NCBI GenBank assembly: GCA_034096865.1
Contig: JAWQFJ010000635.1
Span: forward strand, 60,001 to 124,000
Length of the DNA: 64,000 nt
Direction: 5' to 3'
Origin: Theodoxus fluviatilis
Lineage: Eukaryota > Mollusca > Gastropoda > Cycloneritida > Neritidae
Positions 28,477 to 39,570 of the stretch are shown here, piece by piece (within the stretch, counting starts at the first letter, position 1; each line of letters opens with the position of its first letter). The position numbers were made by a program, and so were the translations under genes. The notes under the pieces are model-generated. The model made no database searches. It was not told where the DNA came from and saw only the letters and a program-made list of their open reading frames with translations.

Positions 28477-30610
28477 TATTATAGGCAGGAGCCGCGGGAT
28501 AGCTGGGAGTTTTCGCTCACTTCGTCTTTTTCTGTGCGAGTTTACTGCGGCTCTGTAGTTACTTGCATTACTTTTTGCTATCTTTTTTTTTCTTCTCAGA
28601 AAGCCAGCTCTGCGTATCACAGAGAGTGAACTGTGCGGTTTTTGGGTTTTTAATTGTCTTGTTTCTTTTGTGGTGACGCACTGTTTTTGGCAGTTTTTTC
28701 GCCTTGCTGTCGTTATTTGGAGCATGTTCTGCTCCATTTCCACGTATGTTTTGCTTTTTCTCGACTTCCTTCACATGGTCTGTCTAGTGAGTGGATCCGT
28801 TCTACTCAGTTCATCCAATGATGACTAGCTGACCGTAATCTTTGCCTATCACTGCCCTTTTACAAGCTTAGTAGGGTTTGTAGCGACTCGTGCCTTTTTT
28901 TTGGCAGAATGGAGGTGAGGTTGTGACAGACTGCCCCACACAGTCGGGTACCGGTTACCCTCCGCGACTCGCCACATTCTGCTGCGCTTTCGACGGAAAA
29001 AAGAACTTGTTTGTTTTTCTATCTTTCGAGTATCCATGCGTAGACCTACTGTTCGGTCGTGCTCCGTTATCGAGGGACGCCTTGATGGAGCGTGGAACTT
29101 TCCGCATGAATATTTCGTGCAGTCCGTTCCTTTCTATCGTGCGATGGGAGGGGGTTTCGGACTCGTTTTGCAAAACCGCCAGTTCACGCACGCTTAACGC
29201 AGGCTTGTGTAATTGCAGTCAGTTCCATGTGCGATGGGAACGGGATAGCGTGCGTGTAATTAGTTTTTTCTTATTTTTGCAAGGGCGTTATTTCAGCTTT
29301 CTACGCTTTTTCAAACACCCCTTTTGCTGTCTTACCAGCGTTGCAATCACATTTTGGGTTATTTGCTGTTAGGCGTACTTGCTACGCCTTTCGTGTGCAC
29401 GGCTATTTCTGTGCTTTTCTAGCAAATTTCCCATCCTCAATGCTGCCTATCTCTAGCTAGGAAGTCTATGGTGGTGCGGCTTTCTCCTTGGCAGGGTACA
29501 AAACTTGCGGAGAGGCGCGGTGAATTCAACCATCTTGTTGATGGGTATAGTTTCACCAGCTTCCGCCGTAAGCATACGCTGTCAAAAAATGGCCCATTCA
29601 TTAGGGCGGGATGAAGAAAAGAAAAACAGGGCCTACCAACCAAGAGTCTTCGACGACGCCATCATTTCTGTCCAACGGAAATGGGCAAACGTGTTCTCCG
29701 GTGCGATCCATGTCGACGGAAGGAGAGCATAAGCTGACAGTCGCAATGGAGGAGATGAAGTTGCTCTTGGAGAAAATTGCGGTGGCAGTGACGTCTGAGG
29801 AGAGCTCCGGGAACACCCCCAATGTCACCATTGCAGGCGGTAGCCGATAATACGAGAGCCAGCTCGGTGTCACCCGGTTGCAGGGAATATTGAAGAGCAT
29901 TCTGCATCCGGACACCAGAATCCAGGTTCACTATTTCTCTGGCGACAAGCAGAAAATGAAGGAATGGATAAAGCGCTTCCCAAATGTCTTCTTCAGTGTG
30001 GAGATGTCCGTGTGGGGAAGGTCACCAAGGGGCACAAAGCCGCTCTTCAGGCTATGCCCCGAAAAAGACTACTCCTGGAGTTGGACAGCCCCATCCATCA
30101 GGGACACGGGAAGTTTACCACCCCTTACCAGGTAGGTGAAGCAGGTTTGCGGGTTGCAGCAATCCTCGGCCAATTGCGGAGGGCTTCGCTGCTTCAGCAG
30201 ATCCTGGAGAATGCACGCCGGTTCTTCAAGGTCCAGTAGGCCAGCGTACCACCAGAATCCCAGGCGAGCAGAGTAGGTAGATACAAGGTAAGGATAGAGG
30301 GACCCTACTCAGTTTTCTATGAGGACGGGATCTTACCTTGTCTGAAATTGGATAGTGGGATTACTTTTCATGATTACATTCTAGAATGTATAAGGTCTTT
30401 AGTTGTTGTTCAAGTTCTTGTAGGGATGTAGATGTGCGTATCTGCTTGCCTTATTCACTAGAAGGTGCGTCAATTTCATCCTTTTGGTTTTTCAATATTG
30501 AGCACACCTGAGTCTAGGAAGAGCAGACGAACTGAAGTCAGAACAGCCGGGTTGCACTCCTCCCCGTTTTTTAAGGGAATATGGGGGGTTTATTTTTGAC
30601 GGGAGAGAGT
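28477..30610 (+). other. unclassified unit between direct repeats
   Basis: 2.1 kb. A short frame at 29611-29850 with a Met-rich amphipathic stretch (EMKLLLEKIAVAV) continues after one stop to ~29990. Another frame then carries GKVTKGHKAALQAMPRKRLL to 30239. I do not recognise it. Together with the flanking direct repeats it may be a degraded retroelement (terminal-repeat or split-repeat type), but no RT, integrase or tyrosine recombinase is visible. Confidence 0.4.
30283..30346. repeat. inverted repeat (acaaggtaaggat / atcttaccttgt)
   Basis: 12-bp arms about 38 bases apart, one mismatch/gap. Could form a hairpin in RNA. Function unknown. Confidence 0.6.
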
Positions 30611-30689
30611 GTGGTAGGAACTGAAACTAACAGGCTGTTCGGGTTACCTCCCTTGGACCACGAGGCCATCACGGGAGGTCAGTCGCTGC
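30611..30689 (+). repeat. direct repeat, right copy
   Basis: About 90% match to 28396-28476. Confidence 0.9.
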
Positions 30690-31589
30690 CATATTGCCGG
30701 AGAAGAGTGCACCAGGGGTCATATGGTAATTAGCAGTGCAGCCATGATCGTAGGTTACATAACTTCCAGTGCTATATGTTAGGGTATGTTCCGGGTCTGT
30801 GTTGAGGAGTGATGATCGCTAGATCGTGGCAAAAGGATGGCATTAAAGCACGCAAAAAGTTTATTTAGATCAAAAACTATTCAAAAATAGTTATAATAGA
30901 CTATTGTAACGTATAATTTCTGCACAAGACCCGCAGAAGATGAGTAAACAAACCACACTGAATGTACCTAGCAGACGAACACGATAGAACCGTAGCCACT
31001 ATGCCAGCAGACGATCGAGCTAGTGTGATATGTTTCATGTAAAGCTCGAATGAGTGGCAGCAGATAACTGTTTAGTTCTGGCTTGAATTGACAATTTTGT
31101 TTCCCTGGTCTGGCGAGGACAGAGAATTCACGACCATCGAGTCGATGAGTGCACGATCAACTTGCCCGCATTCGGTGTAATGTAACGATTAAGTAAGAAT
31201 CATATGATGACAAGAAAATGGCATTACAGCACAAAACAAAAATTCATGACAACCAAAATCACCAAATACATTAATAACTGATCATTTTTACACTTACAGC
31301 TATGTGCTCAAACCTTACAAAGCAAACAAAACACACTGCGGAGAGTGTCCCGGACACGCATCAAAACTAAGTGCACGAGTGATCATTTCGCTTTGCTCTC
31401 ATTTGTTTCATCTGCTCCTACATGGTAAGCTGGCTATGCCAAAAAACCAACATCTAAATCAGAGTTAGTTGATACATTTTTCTTTCTAAGGTAATGTCCG
31501 TGAGGAAGAAAACGCGTTACGTTGACTCTCTCAAGCCCGATGCCCGTCGACGTTACCTCAACAGAATTGAGGTGATCGGTCTAGAGTTT
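30690..31589. other. AT-rich spacer with one dispersed repeat
   Basis: Holds the second copy (30970-31058) of the repeat at 14735-14820. Otherwise no gene. Words near 30835 and 31200 (atggcatta, agcac, aaaa) suggest diverged duplicates. Confidence 0.45.
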
Positions 31590-31827
31590 TTGTGCTCAGT
31601 GACCTTACACAGCCTAAAAAGGCTGATAGGCCGTAGAACTTTATCCATCCATCCATCCATCCATCAATCCATCCATCCATCCATCCATCCATCCATCCAT
31701 CCATCCATCCATCCATCCATCCATCCATCCATCCATCCATCCATCCATCCATCCATCCATCCATCCATCCATCCATCCATCCATCCATCCATCCATCCAT
31801 CCATCCATCCATCCATCCATCCATCCA
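31590..31827 (+). mobile_element. SINE-like copy G with hugely expanded (ATCC)n tail
   Basis: Truncated SINE 3' part (gtgaccttacacagcct, aaaggctgataggccgtag) running straight into about 46 ATCC units (31643-31827) with a single interruption. Shows that the microsatellite grew from the element tail. Confidence 0.9.
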
Positions 31828-32149
31828 AACCTGCTGACGAAGGACCAACTTGATCTGGAATTGAGGGACATTTAATTGTTGTACTCGGAACATCGGCGTA
31901 CACGTTGGAAGAGTTCAAGAATTATAGGTCTTTGGAGCCTATAGGCTCCTACATACGTACCAGTTGTCCCCCGGTTTTGCTGCCGATCCGGTCAAGAATC
32001 GGAACGGTTGACTCATTTGCATACAATCCGGCCCGGTTCTTGTCCATAGGGCAGGCTCTATTCCCCGACCCGGTCTCGACCGATTCATATGCCGGGCAAC
32101 GCGAGAATGACGAGAATCTCGGGACTAGTTGCCAATTTAAATGGCGGAC

Positions 32150-32705
32150 TTGTCTCCGCTTCGCACAGAAAACGGTGTATTTGGGGGATACTAAAACCCC
32201 ATCCAAAGAAAATGTAAGCCATGAACAGCATTAATTTATCAAAGCTGTATGTTGAATGCATCAATAGGGCATGAAAGCTCCTACATTGTAAAATTGGAAA
32301 TGCGGGTCAATGCACCTTCACGCGAAAGCATCTGTCAGCGGGTTTTGTTGCGTGCATGTTCGAACAGAAAACGCTGATTTTTGGAAATAATAGAAACCCA
32401 TCCAAAGAAAATGTAAACCATGAACAGCATTAATTTATCAAAGCTGTATGTTGAATGCATCAATAGGTCATGAAAGCTCCTATATTGTAAAATTAAAAAT
32501 GCGGGTCAATGCACCTTCACGCAAAAGCATCTGTCAGCGGCTTTCGTTGCGTGCACGTTCGCATAGAAAACGCTGATTTTTGGAGATAATAGAAACCCAT
32601 CCAAAGAAAATGTAAGCCATGAACAGCAATAATTTATCAAAGCTGTATGTTGAATGCATCAATAGGTTGTGAAAGCTCCTACATTGTAAAATTGGAAATG
32701 CAGGT
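32150..32705. repeat. 199-bp tandem satellite, about 2.8 units
   Basis: The landmark atccaaagaaaatgtaa occurs at 32201, 32400 and 32599, a period of exactly 199 both times. Units are highly similar. Single diverged monomers occur, reversed, at ~14570 and ~56757. Confidence 0.95.
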
Positions 32706-32847
32706 CACAGGCATAGAGCTACACGTCGAAGCGTCGGTTGCCATAGCTCGGCAAAGGGACGTAACTCTAAATTCTGACCTTGCTTCGCGTAAAGGAAAAT
32801 CGCTCGAGTGCGCAGTCTCGGTGTAATCGTTGCGTGTGGCTGTCAAC

Positions 32848-32892
32848 CCGATTTTTGCTGCCGATCCGGTACCGGATCGGGAGCAAAATCGG
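32848..32892. repeat. 45-bp near-perfect palindrome
   Basis: Centre CCGATCCGGTACCGGATCGG (32861-32880) is a perfect 20-bp palindrome. It is flanked by ccgatttttgct and agcaaaatcgg arms that pair with one bulged T. Confidence 0.97.
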
Positions 32893-33564
32893 CTTGAAAA
32901 CCGATACGTGTATAGGCGCCTTTTCGATTCTTCATAGCAGGTTTCGTGGGAGATGTCTGCTGCTTCTCGCCGGTGTTTGTCTCGAAGGTCAGATCTATTC
33001 TGTAAATCTTTTTTCCCCATCCTCTTCGACAAGCTTCGGTCACCCTGTGCACAATCGGGCCTTGATTGGTTTTCTCTGATGGTATAAAGTAGTAGGAGCG
33101 TTTGACTCCTCTTTGTCTTTTTGTTGGTTGTTAAAACAATCTTTAACGCAGCAAGAAGTCGGCATGGTTGAATGTCCCCCTTAGCACAGCTTAGCAGACA
33201 CACTCTCCACCTACCAACATGGCTGAAAGCACGTGGCTTCTACAAATAACTCCGGAAGTGATGACAACACGTCTCCGGCCATAAGGAGCCGCGGGATATC
33301 CGGGAGACGGACTACCTGATCGATACTTGCTTCAGAAACGAATGCTACATGAGTGGAACGCCATTCCAACGAACCAATGAGCACTTATTACGGTAAGTGC
33401 TCATTCATGCTCTCTGGGATGAGAGTGTGCGAACTTGCTGGCTTGTGTGGCGAGCGGATGGAATGCTGCGGAGGTCGGTTTCCTCACGTAACGACTAACG
33501 TCCCTCTCCCCTGACATGATCGAGCGAACACACGGTTGAAACCTGTGCAGCCACTACAACATTA
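32893..33564. other. spacer, no recognised gene
   Basis: A 174-codon minus-strand frame overlaps here (32679-33203) but has no motif. gagccgcgggatatccgggag (33285) echoes the word at 28488, hinting at another relic of the 28.5-kb element. Confidence 0.4.
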
Positions 33565-34205
33565 GGCTTGTTCAGGAGGCAAAGCGCTGCACAGCGCTGC
33601 ATGTGATTCACTCCTGAACAGCAATTTTGGGGCGTGATTCACTCAGCGCTGAGCAGCGCTGTGCATCACCGATCCGAGGTGATTCAGACGATTTTCAAAA
33701 TGGCGTCTCCGATCCCGCACTGGCCATCGATGCGTAAAATAACTCTCAGAAACATCATTTTGGGACTGGAACGGGCTTTTTTTGCCCCAAGCGCTCTGTA
33801 TGCGCGAGTAATGGCAACTAAGGATGACACAGCAATATATTTAAACGTGCATAAACGATGTCTGTGGCAAAGAAAACACTTTCTTAGCGTCTATCAACAC
33901 AACATGGGGCGCAGAAGATTTACCTCTCCTTTAACAAGTGAAGCGCTGCACAAAATCTGTAGGTGTTCAGCTGCCTGGAGTTGGGCGCTTTAAAGCGATG
34001 GACAGGAGCAGCGCTTGCTAAATTTCCCGCTCATCATCACTTGCAAGTGCTGACGAGATTCCCGCTCATCACCGCTTGCAAGCGCTGACGAGACGGTCTA
34101 TCGCTTTAAAGCGCTGCCACTGCGCAACTCGGGGCTGGAGAGGCAAAGACCGCTCAATTGCCAACATGAAGCGCTCATGCAGCGCTTTGTACTCCTGAAC
34201 TAGCC
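33565..34205. mobile_element. 641-bp TIR element rich in AGCGCT
   Basis: Ends GGCTTGTTCAGGAG...AAAGCGCTGC and its inverse (CTCCTGAACTAGCC) form ~26-bp imperfect TIRs next to TA on both sides. The interior holds about a dozen GCGCTG/AGCGCT motifs and a 35-bp direct repeat (~34024-34094). A frame from ATG 33701 (97 codons, MASPIPHWPSM...) has no known motif and could be part of a lost transposase gene. Confidence 0.75.
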
Positions 34206-34207
34206 TA

Positions 34208-34636
<429 letters not shown>

Positions 34637-34881
34637 GACCAGACGTGTTCCCGTCGCTCCTGCTACGATTCGTCAGTGACAACGAAGAAGTCGGTTTAAA
34701 ATGCCAGTAACTGGATTGCCAGCTACTTTGGAAGTTATGCTCACCGCGCTCCGGGACAAGGAATCGTTAACGTCCTGTGCCCGTATTCACAACGGCGATT
34801 TATCTTTTTAACACTCGATTTATCCCCCAGCCTCGCGTTATCTTGATCGGTTAGAAAAGGTACGCTCGTCAGAGGATCCTA

Positions 34882-35521
34882 CTAGACAAATAAAGAAGCG
34901 TGGACAGCAACCGACATGTAACAGTTTGATGAACTTCTGTTCAGTAACCCTGCGTAGCCGGGTGTCGTGCAACCCGCCCGCGAGCACGCTAACCACCATA
35001 TCGCTTGCTGAGTGGCCCGGCAAGCTAAAGTGTTCCCCCACTGGTAGAGGTGACTGGCTCCTGATCGTAGCCCTGTGTCCATTCATGCGTTGGCGCAGTG
35101 TCTGTCCTGTCTCCCCGACGTACCGCGCATCCGGGCACTTCATGCGGCACCGAATCAGGTATACCACATCACTGGAGCCGCAGGAGTAGATGCCCCTGAT
35201 GTGGTGTCGAGCCTGGCTCCTGCTGATGGTGGTATCTGTGCAGAGGGATGCACAGGTGGCGCACCTAGCTTTACCACAGGGCTGTACGGAGTCAATTCCT
35301 CTCTGTCCTGGCGAACTGAACTTGCTCCGGACCAATATGCTTTTGAGGTTGGGAGGCTGCCTGAAAGCCAGCACTGGGGGCAAAGGAAGAGCCCGAGACA
35401 GCCGCTCGTCATCGTCCAAGAGGTGCTGAAGTCTCCTGAGCGCACTACAAGTGAACTTTTCACGACCTGCACGTGCGTCGCATGAGGTCTCTGGGTCTTG
35501 GCGTGAACACCTGCGCACCAT
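34882..35521 (-). pseudogene. GIY-YIG endonuclease domain of a Penelope-like element
   Basis: From Met 35521 the frame runs through a basic linker, FRQPPNLKSILVRSKF (the RT-endonuclease connector), a C-rich cluster PCGKARCATCASL, then the nuclease: HIRGIYSCGSSDVVYLIRC, YVGETGQTLRQRMNGHR (GIY-YIG-type core with catalytic Arg), HFSLPGH and VTEQKFIKLL (Glu). The frame then continues into the host MITE. No stop or frameshift within the domain, so the copy is fairly recent, but with no RT it is not autonomous. Confidence 0.9.
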
Positions 35522-35557
35522 CTCCTAGTTAAACCGTCCCCGCCAGCCTCTCACACA

Positions 35558-35596
35558 CTTGGCCTGATGAAGGAGAATCTCCGAAAGCTTGCCAAG
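35558..35596 (+). ncRNA. minimal hammerhead-ribozyme motif of Penelope type
   Basis: CTTGGC - CTGATGA - GGAG AAT CTCC - GAAA - GCTT - GCCAAG. Stem I is six perfect base pairs, stem II four, and both conserved core boxes (CUGANGA and GAAA) are intact. Stem III is reduced to A-G-C-U, which is self-complementary between molecules. Minimalist hammerheads proposed to act as dimers are a described property of Penelope-like elements in metazoans. Cleavage would be expected 3' of the U at 35590. Activity of this copy is inference. Confidence 0.75.
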
Positions 35597-36230
35597 AGAG
35601 CACTTCGCACCGTATACCTGCCAGCAGGGACGGAGCCCTGCCATTGCCACAGGACAGAGCTGCCACGTCCTGGTGACTCGGCGCTCTACGTCCCGGGGCG
35701 TGAGGCTCTACCCCCCTTGGTGTAGGTTCACCTGCAAACGGCCCTTTTCAGGGCCATCTATGCTCAAGAAAGAATACATGTCGGTTGCTGTCCACGCTTC
35801 TTTATTTGTCTAGCAGTATTTCGACCGACCCCGGCACCTCATTCTGTACAGAGGATCCTAGGTTGCGCTTTGCTATATATACTGGTTTCCAGCCAAGGGA
35901 GAGCGGAACAGGCAGTTGGAATCGTCTGAGTTTACAGATAAATCGGAGTTAAAATAAATCGCCGATAAATCGCCGTTGTGAATACGGGCCCTGGAAAGCA
36001 GTCGGGGAAAGAAGTACCACCATGGTCATACTGAGCTTTGCTCCCACGGCATGCCAGCCATCTACCCTACCGCCATCGGAAAATGTATGGAGACGAAAGG
36101 CACCTGCTCAGCTGCGAAGAGACCAGAGAAGACGAAAGGCTGACCGTCGCGACCGCACCGATATCCATGGTGAACAAATTTCTGCGAATGTTTGCCTGCC
36201 GCCACCATTCTCACTACATGTACAGTGTAG

Positions 36231-36435
36231 ACCGGATGTATAAAACACCGGATGTATGAAAGTCTGGATGTATGAAAGGGGCAGGCAGGGTCCCGGTAGA
36301 AGCTACTCTTTGTTATTACTTAGAATTTTCCGGTTGTATGAAAATCGGATGTATAAAAGTCCGGTTGTATGAAAGCAAATCTCTGGTCCCGAGCAGCACA
36401 AATGTGTTGTTGCAAGACCGGTTGTAAGAACACGA
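36231..36435 (+). promoter_or_regulatory. subterminal CCGGATGTATGAAAG repeats, left end
   Basis: About seven copies of a 15-bp motif (CCGGATGTATGAAAG and variants with GGTTG or ATAAAAG) at ~36232, 36248, 36264, 36330, 36345, 36361 and 36418. Four more, in both orientations, lie at 41578-41692. Likely binding sites for the transposase HTH domains. Confidence 0.8.
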
Positions 36436-36791
36436 AAGTAGACCCAAGTCACCAAAGTGTGGTGAGATAATTTCCCTTCCATAGCGACTCGAATTTGCAA
36501 AATGGCGGACCCGCACAGCAAAGCAAAAGTTACAGGCAAACGTAGAGTGTTGACATTGTCTGAGCGCCTTAAAATCATAAAGGCAGTGGAGGACAGTCCA
36601 CACAAATCCCGAACACAGATGGCCATTAATTTAGGTGTCCCCCTGCCAACGCTGTCGAACATCATGAAAGACAAGAACAAATATCTTGCTCAGGCAAGAA
36701 GCGGCGACATCGTGACGACGAGCAAGCGGGCACGGATCTCTCAGCTGCCGTCTGTGGACAAAGCGCTGCTGGATTGGTTTACGTCATGCAG

Positions 36792-37322
36792 GTGGGCTTT
36801 TCTTATTTTTTCCTTATGAATTTTTATTTGTTGATTGATTTGAAACTGTATGTTGTTACTGTCTGCGCTCAAAAAGTGGGTGTCAGTGTGTCACATTGTG
36901 TGTGTGAGTGTGCACGTACGCACGTGTCAGTGTGTGTAAGTGTGCGCGCATGCGTCCGTGCTAGTCTGTGTGTGTTTGTGTGTGTGTCTGTCTGCCTGTC
37001 TATCTTCCCGTCTCGGTGCCGGTGTCCCTGTCTGTCTGTTTGCTGGCCTGTCTGTCTGTCTTCTTGTACTTTGTGCCACAGTGCCTGATTTTCTGCTAGC
37101 CTAAAAACTTATGGATGTGGGGGCCGGGGGGAGGGGCATCAAGCTATGGGCGTTCAATATCCAGTTCTACATTCTACACTACCTGTGTGGCTGAATTCCG
37201 CTTCGCCCTTACTCCCCCCCCCCCCCCCCGCGCCGTCCCCTACCCCCCCCCCCCCCCCCCCCGTCGTCCCTCTAACCCTCGATCTTGTCGTAGCGTCCTC
37301 CTCGTCTGACGCCAGTATGCAT

Positions 37323-37358
<36 letters not shown>

Positions 37359-37703
37359 TGCGCGCATGATGTGTGTGTGTCCTTGTGTGCATGCATGTGG
37401 GTGTGTGTGAGTGTTTATGAGTGTGCGTGCATGCGCGAGGGCGTGTGAGAGCGTGAGCGTGGATTTATGCATGCGTGGGTTCCTGCTGTCGCTCGAGTAC
37501 TGGCTGCTTCAATGTGATATGACATCTGTGATACTTGACACACGATTGTGATACATGTACATACTTTACACCTGTGTGCGTGCGTGTTTGTGTGAGTGTG
37601 TGTGCGTGTCAGTGTGTGTGTGCGTGAGCGCATCAGTGTGTGTATGTGTGTGTGGGGGGGAGGGGGAGGAAGTGGTGGGGGGTGCAGCAGTTGTGTGTGT
37701 GTA

Positions 37704-37734
<31 letters not shown>

Positions 37735-37927
37735 TTGTGTGTGATGGCACGATATCCTTGTTTACATCATTTACTGACCAACCACACATGAGTTTTCCGC
37801 ATGGAAGTGTATTAAAGAATTTGAATTTGAATTAGCTGTCAAGAAATGAAACAATGAGTGCATAATTCCACCACTGATTTCTTTTTAAAAAAAAGTAATT
37901 CAACTTTTTTTTAATTTCCACATTCAG
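36792..37927 (+). other. transposase intron with GT-rich simple repeats
   Basis: Donor cag|GTGGGC and acceptor ttccacattcAG. Contains (GT)n-like stretches (36880-37080, 37325-37740) and poly-C runs (37209-37262). Removing it joins the two halves of the second HTH without a gap. Confidence 0.85.
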
Positions 37928-39158
37928 GTTAAGCAACGTTCCCCTTGACGGCTTGATCATCCGCTCCAAAGCCGAGGAGTTGGCTGCATCGATGGGAAAC
38001 AAATGGACATGCACAAATTCCTGGCTGCAGCGTTGGAAGACTCGACATGGCCTTGTCTTCAAAAAGATGCATGGCGAGAGGGCTTCCGTCGACGAAAAGT
38101 CAACAGACGCTTGGGTCGAAGACATTTTGTGCCCAACGCTAGACAGATACAAGGCCGACGACGTCTACAACGAGGACGAGACAGGTCTGTTTTGGAAACT
38201 TCTTCCTGACAGAACATTTGCCTTCAGAGGGGAGACTTGCACTGGAGGGAAGAAATCGCGCGAGAGAGTGACAATCATGTTTTGTTGCAACATGACTGGA
38301 ACAGACAAGCGTCAGCCAATCTTTATTGGCAAATACGCGAATCCGAGATGCCTCAAACACGTCAAGAAAGGTTTGCCTGTGCAATATGACAGCAACGCAT
38401 CTGCTTGGATGACAAAAGAAATCTTCAAACCCTGGCTCATTCAGTTTGACAGAGACATGGAAAGGCAAAATAGGAAGATCCTACTCGTGATGGACAACTG
38501 TTCCAGTCACAAATTGCCTGATCTCCGTGCAGTCGAGGTACTGTTCCTTCCGCCAAATGCGACATCGAAACTCCAGCCCCTTGATGCGGGCATCATTCAC
38601 AATTTCAAAGTGAAGTACAGAAGGTCCATGTGTTTGAACCTTCTCGCCTGCACTGAAGGTGGAGGAGGTACCTACCAGCCAACTCTTCTTGATGCCATAC
38701 ACATAACGACGCAGTCGTGAGAAAAGGTCACTACATACACCATTGCCCACTGCTTTCGCAACTCTGGCTTCCGTCATTCCTCAGATGACCAGACAACATC
38801 AGATTCAGAACCCTGCCTTGAGAAAGACATGTAGGAAGTGGAGCCGCTCCTTTCTCGCCTGTTTCAGGAGTGGAACGTCCCCCCATCTGATTACTTCACT
38901 GTTGATGAGGAAGTGCTCACCGAGGATCCAACAGCTGCACCGGATGTAGCAGCAGAACCGTGCACTTCCAGAATCCCAGATTCCGATGTATCTTCAGAGG
39001 AAGAAGACGAAGAAATGCCCCAGGTGTCATCAAGAGAGGCTATGGCGTCCGCAACGGTCATAAGCAACTTTTGTATGCTGACAGGAAAGACGGAACTGAT
39101 CAAGTGCTTCAATGGGTTCAAAGAGATGCTCTTACGCCACATTGAGGATTCCAAACAA

Positions 39159-39182
39159 CAGACACGTGTTTCAGACTTTTTT
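39159..39182 (+). other. PIP-box-like motif 1 (QTRVSDFF)
   Basis: Fits Q-x-x-[LIVM]-x-x-[FY]-[FY], the PCNA-interaction motif. pogo and Tigger transposases are known to bind PCNA through such a motif at the C-terminus. A near copy (QTRVSYFF, 39660-39683) follows 500 bp later within a duplicated KQTRVS-FFERDSGIG segment. Confidence 0.8.
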
Positions 39183-39289
39183 GAAAGAGACAGTGGCATT
39201 GGAAGAGAGGAAGAAGGAAGTTCTGTGGGAGGAGAGGGAGAAGGAAGTGGCATAGGAAGAGGAGGAGGAAGTATCATGAGAGGAGGAAG

Positions 39290-39570
39290 TGGCGGGAGTG
39301 GAAGGGGAGGAGGAAGTGCCCTGGGAGGAGAGGAAGGAGGAAGTGCCCTTGGAGGAGAGGAAGAAGAAAGTGCCCTGGGAGGAGAGGAAGGAGGAAATGC
39401 CCTTGGAGGAGAGGAAGAAGGAAGTGCCCTGGGAGGAGAAGAAGGAAGAAGTGGCCTGGGAGGAGAGGAAGGAAGTGGCCTGGGAGAAGAGGAAGGAGGA
39501 AGTGGCCTGGGAGGAGAGGAAGGAGGAAGTGCCCTGGGAGGAGAGGGAGGAGGAAGTGGCATGAGTGGAA
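39290..39570 (+). repeat. in-frame Glu/Gly minisatellite
   Basis: Roughly nine copies of a ~27-bp unit encoding SALGGEEGG-like peptides, placed between the two PIP-like motifs. Antisense Pro/Ser/Leu frames across it are shadows. Confidence 0.9.

Larger units (their letters stand above)
34882..35848 (-). mobile_element. Penelope-like retroelement, 5' truncated, with inverted tail
   Basis: 967-bp insertion bounded by a perfect 12-bp target duplication cagaggatccta (34870-34881 and 35849-35860). A 39-bp sequence at 34882-34920 recurs exactly, inverted, at 35775-35813. Such an inverted tail is characteristic of Penelope-like insertions. Carries the endonuclease domain on the minus strand and a hammerhead-like motif on the plus strand. 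RT domain absent. Confidence 0.92.
34778..35989. mobile_element. MITE (GCCCGTATTCACAACGGCG TIRs), host of a Penelope insertion
   Basis: TIRs of ~25 bp (left gcccgtattcacaacggcga; right its inverse, ending gaatacgggc) and 4-bp target duplications CCTG at 34774-34777 and 35990-35993. Without the 967-bp insert plus its 12-bp duplication the MITE is ~233 bp and matches the fragment at 13676. GATAAATCG-type words repeat near both ends. Confidence 0.88.

Noticed and set aside
28396..30689. LTR retrotransposon
   Set aside because: Terminal repeats are only ~80 bp and there is no primer-binding site, polypurine tract, protease, RT or integrase.
32679..33203. 174-codon minus-strand frame
   Set aside because: Crosses the satellite end, the palindrome and unique sequence, with no motif or compositional sign of coding.
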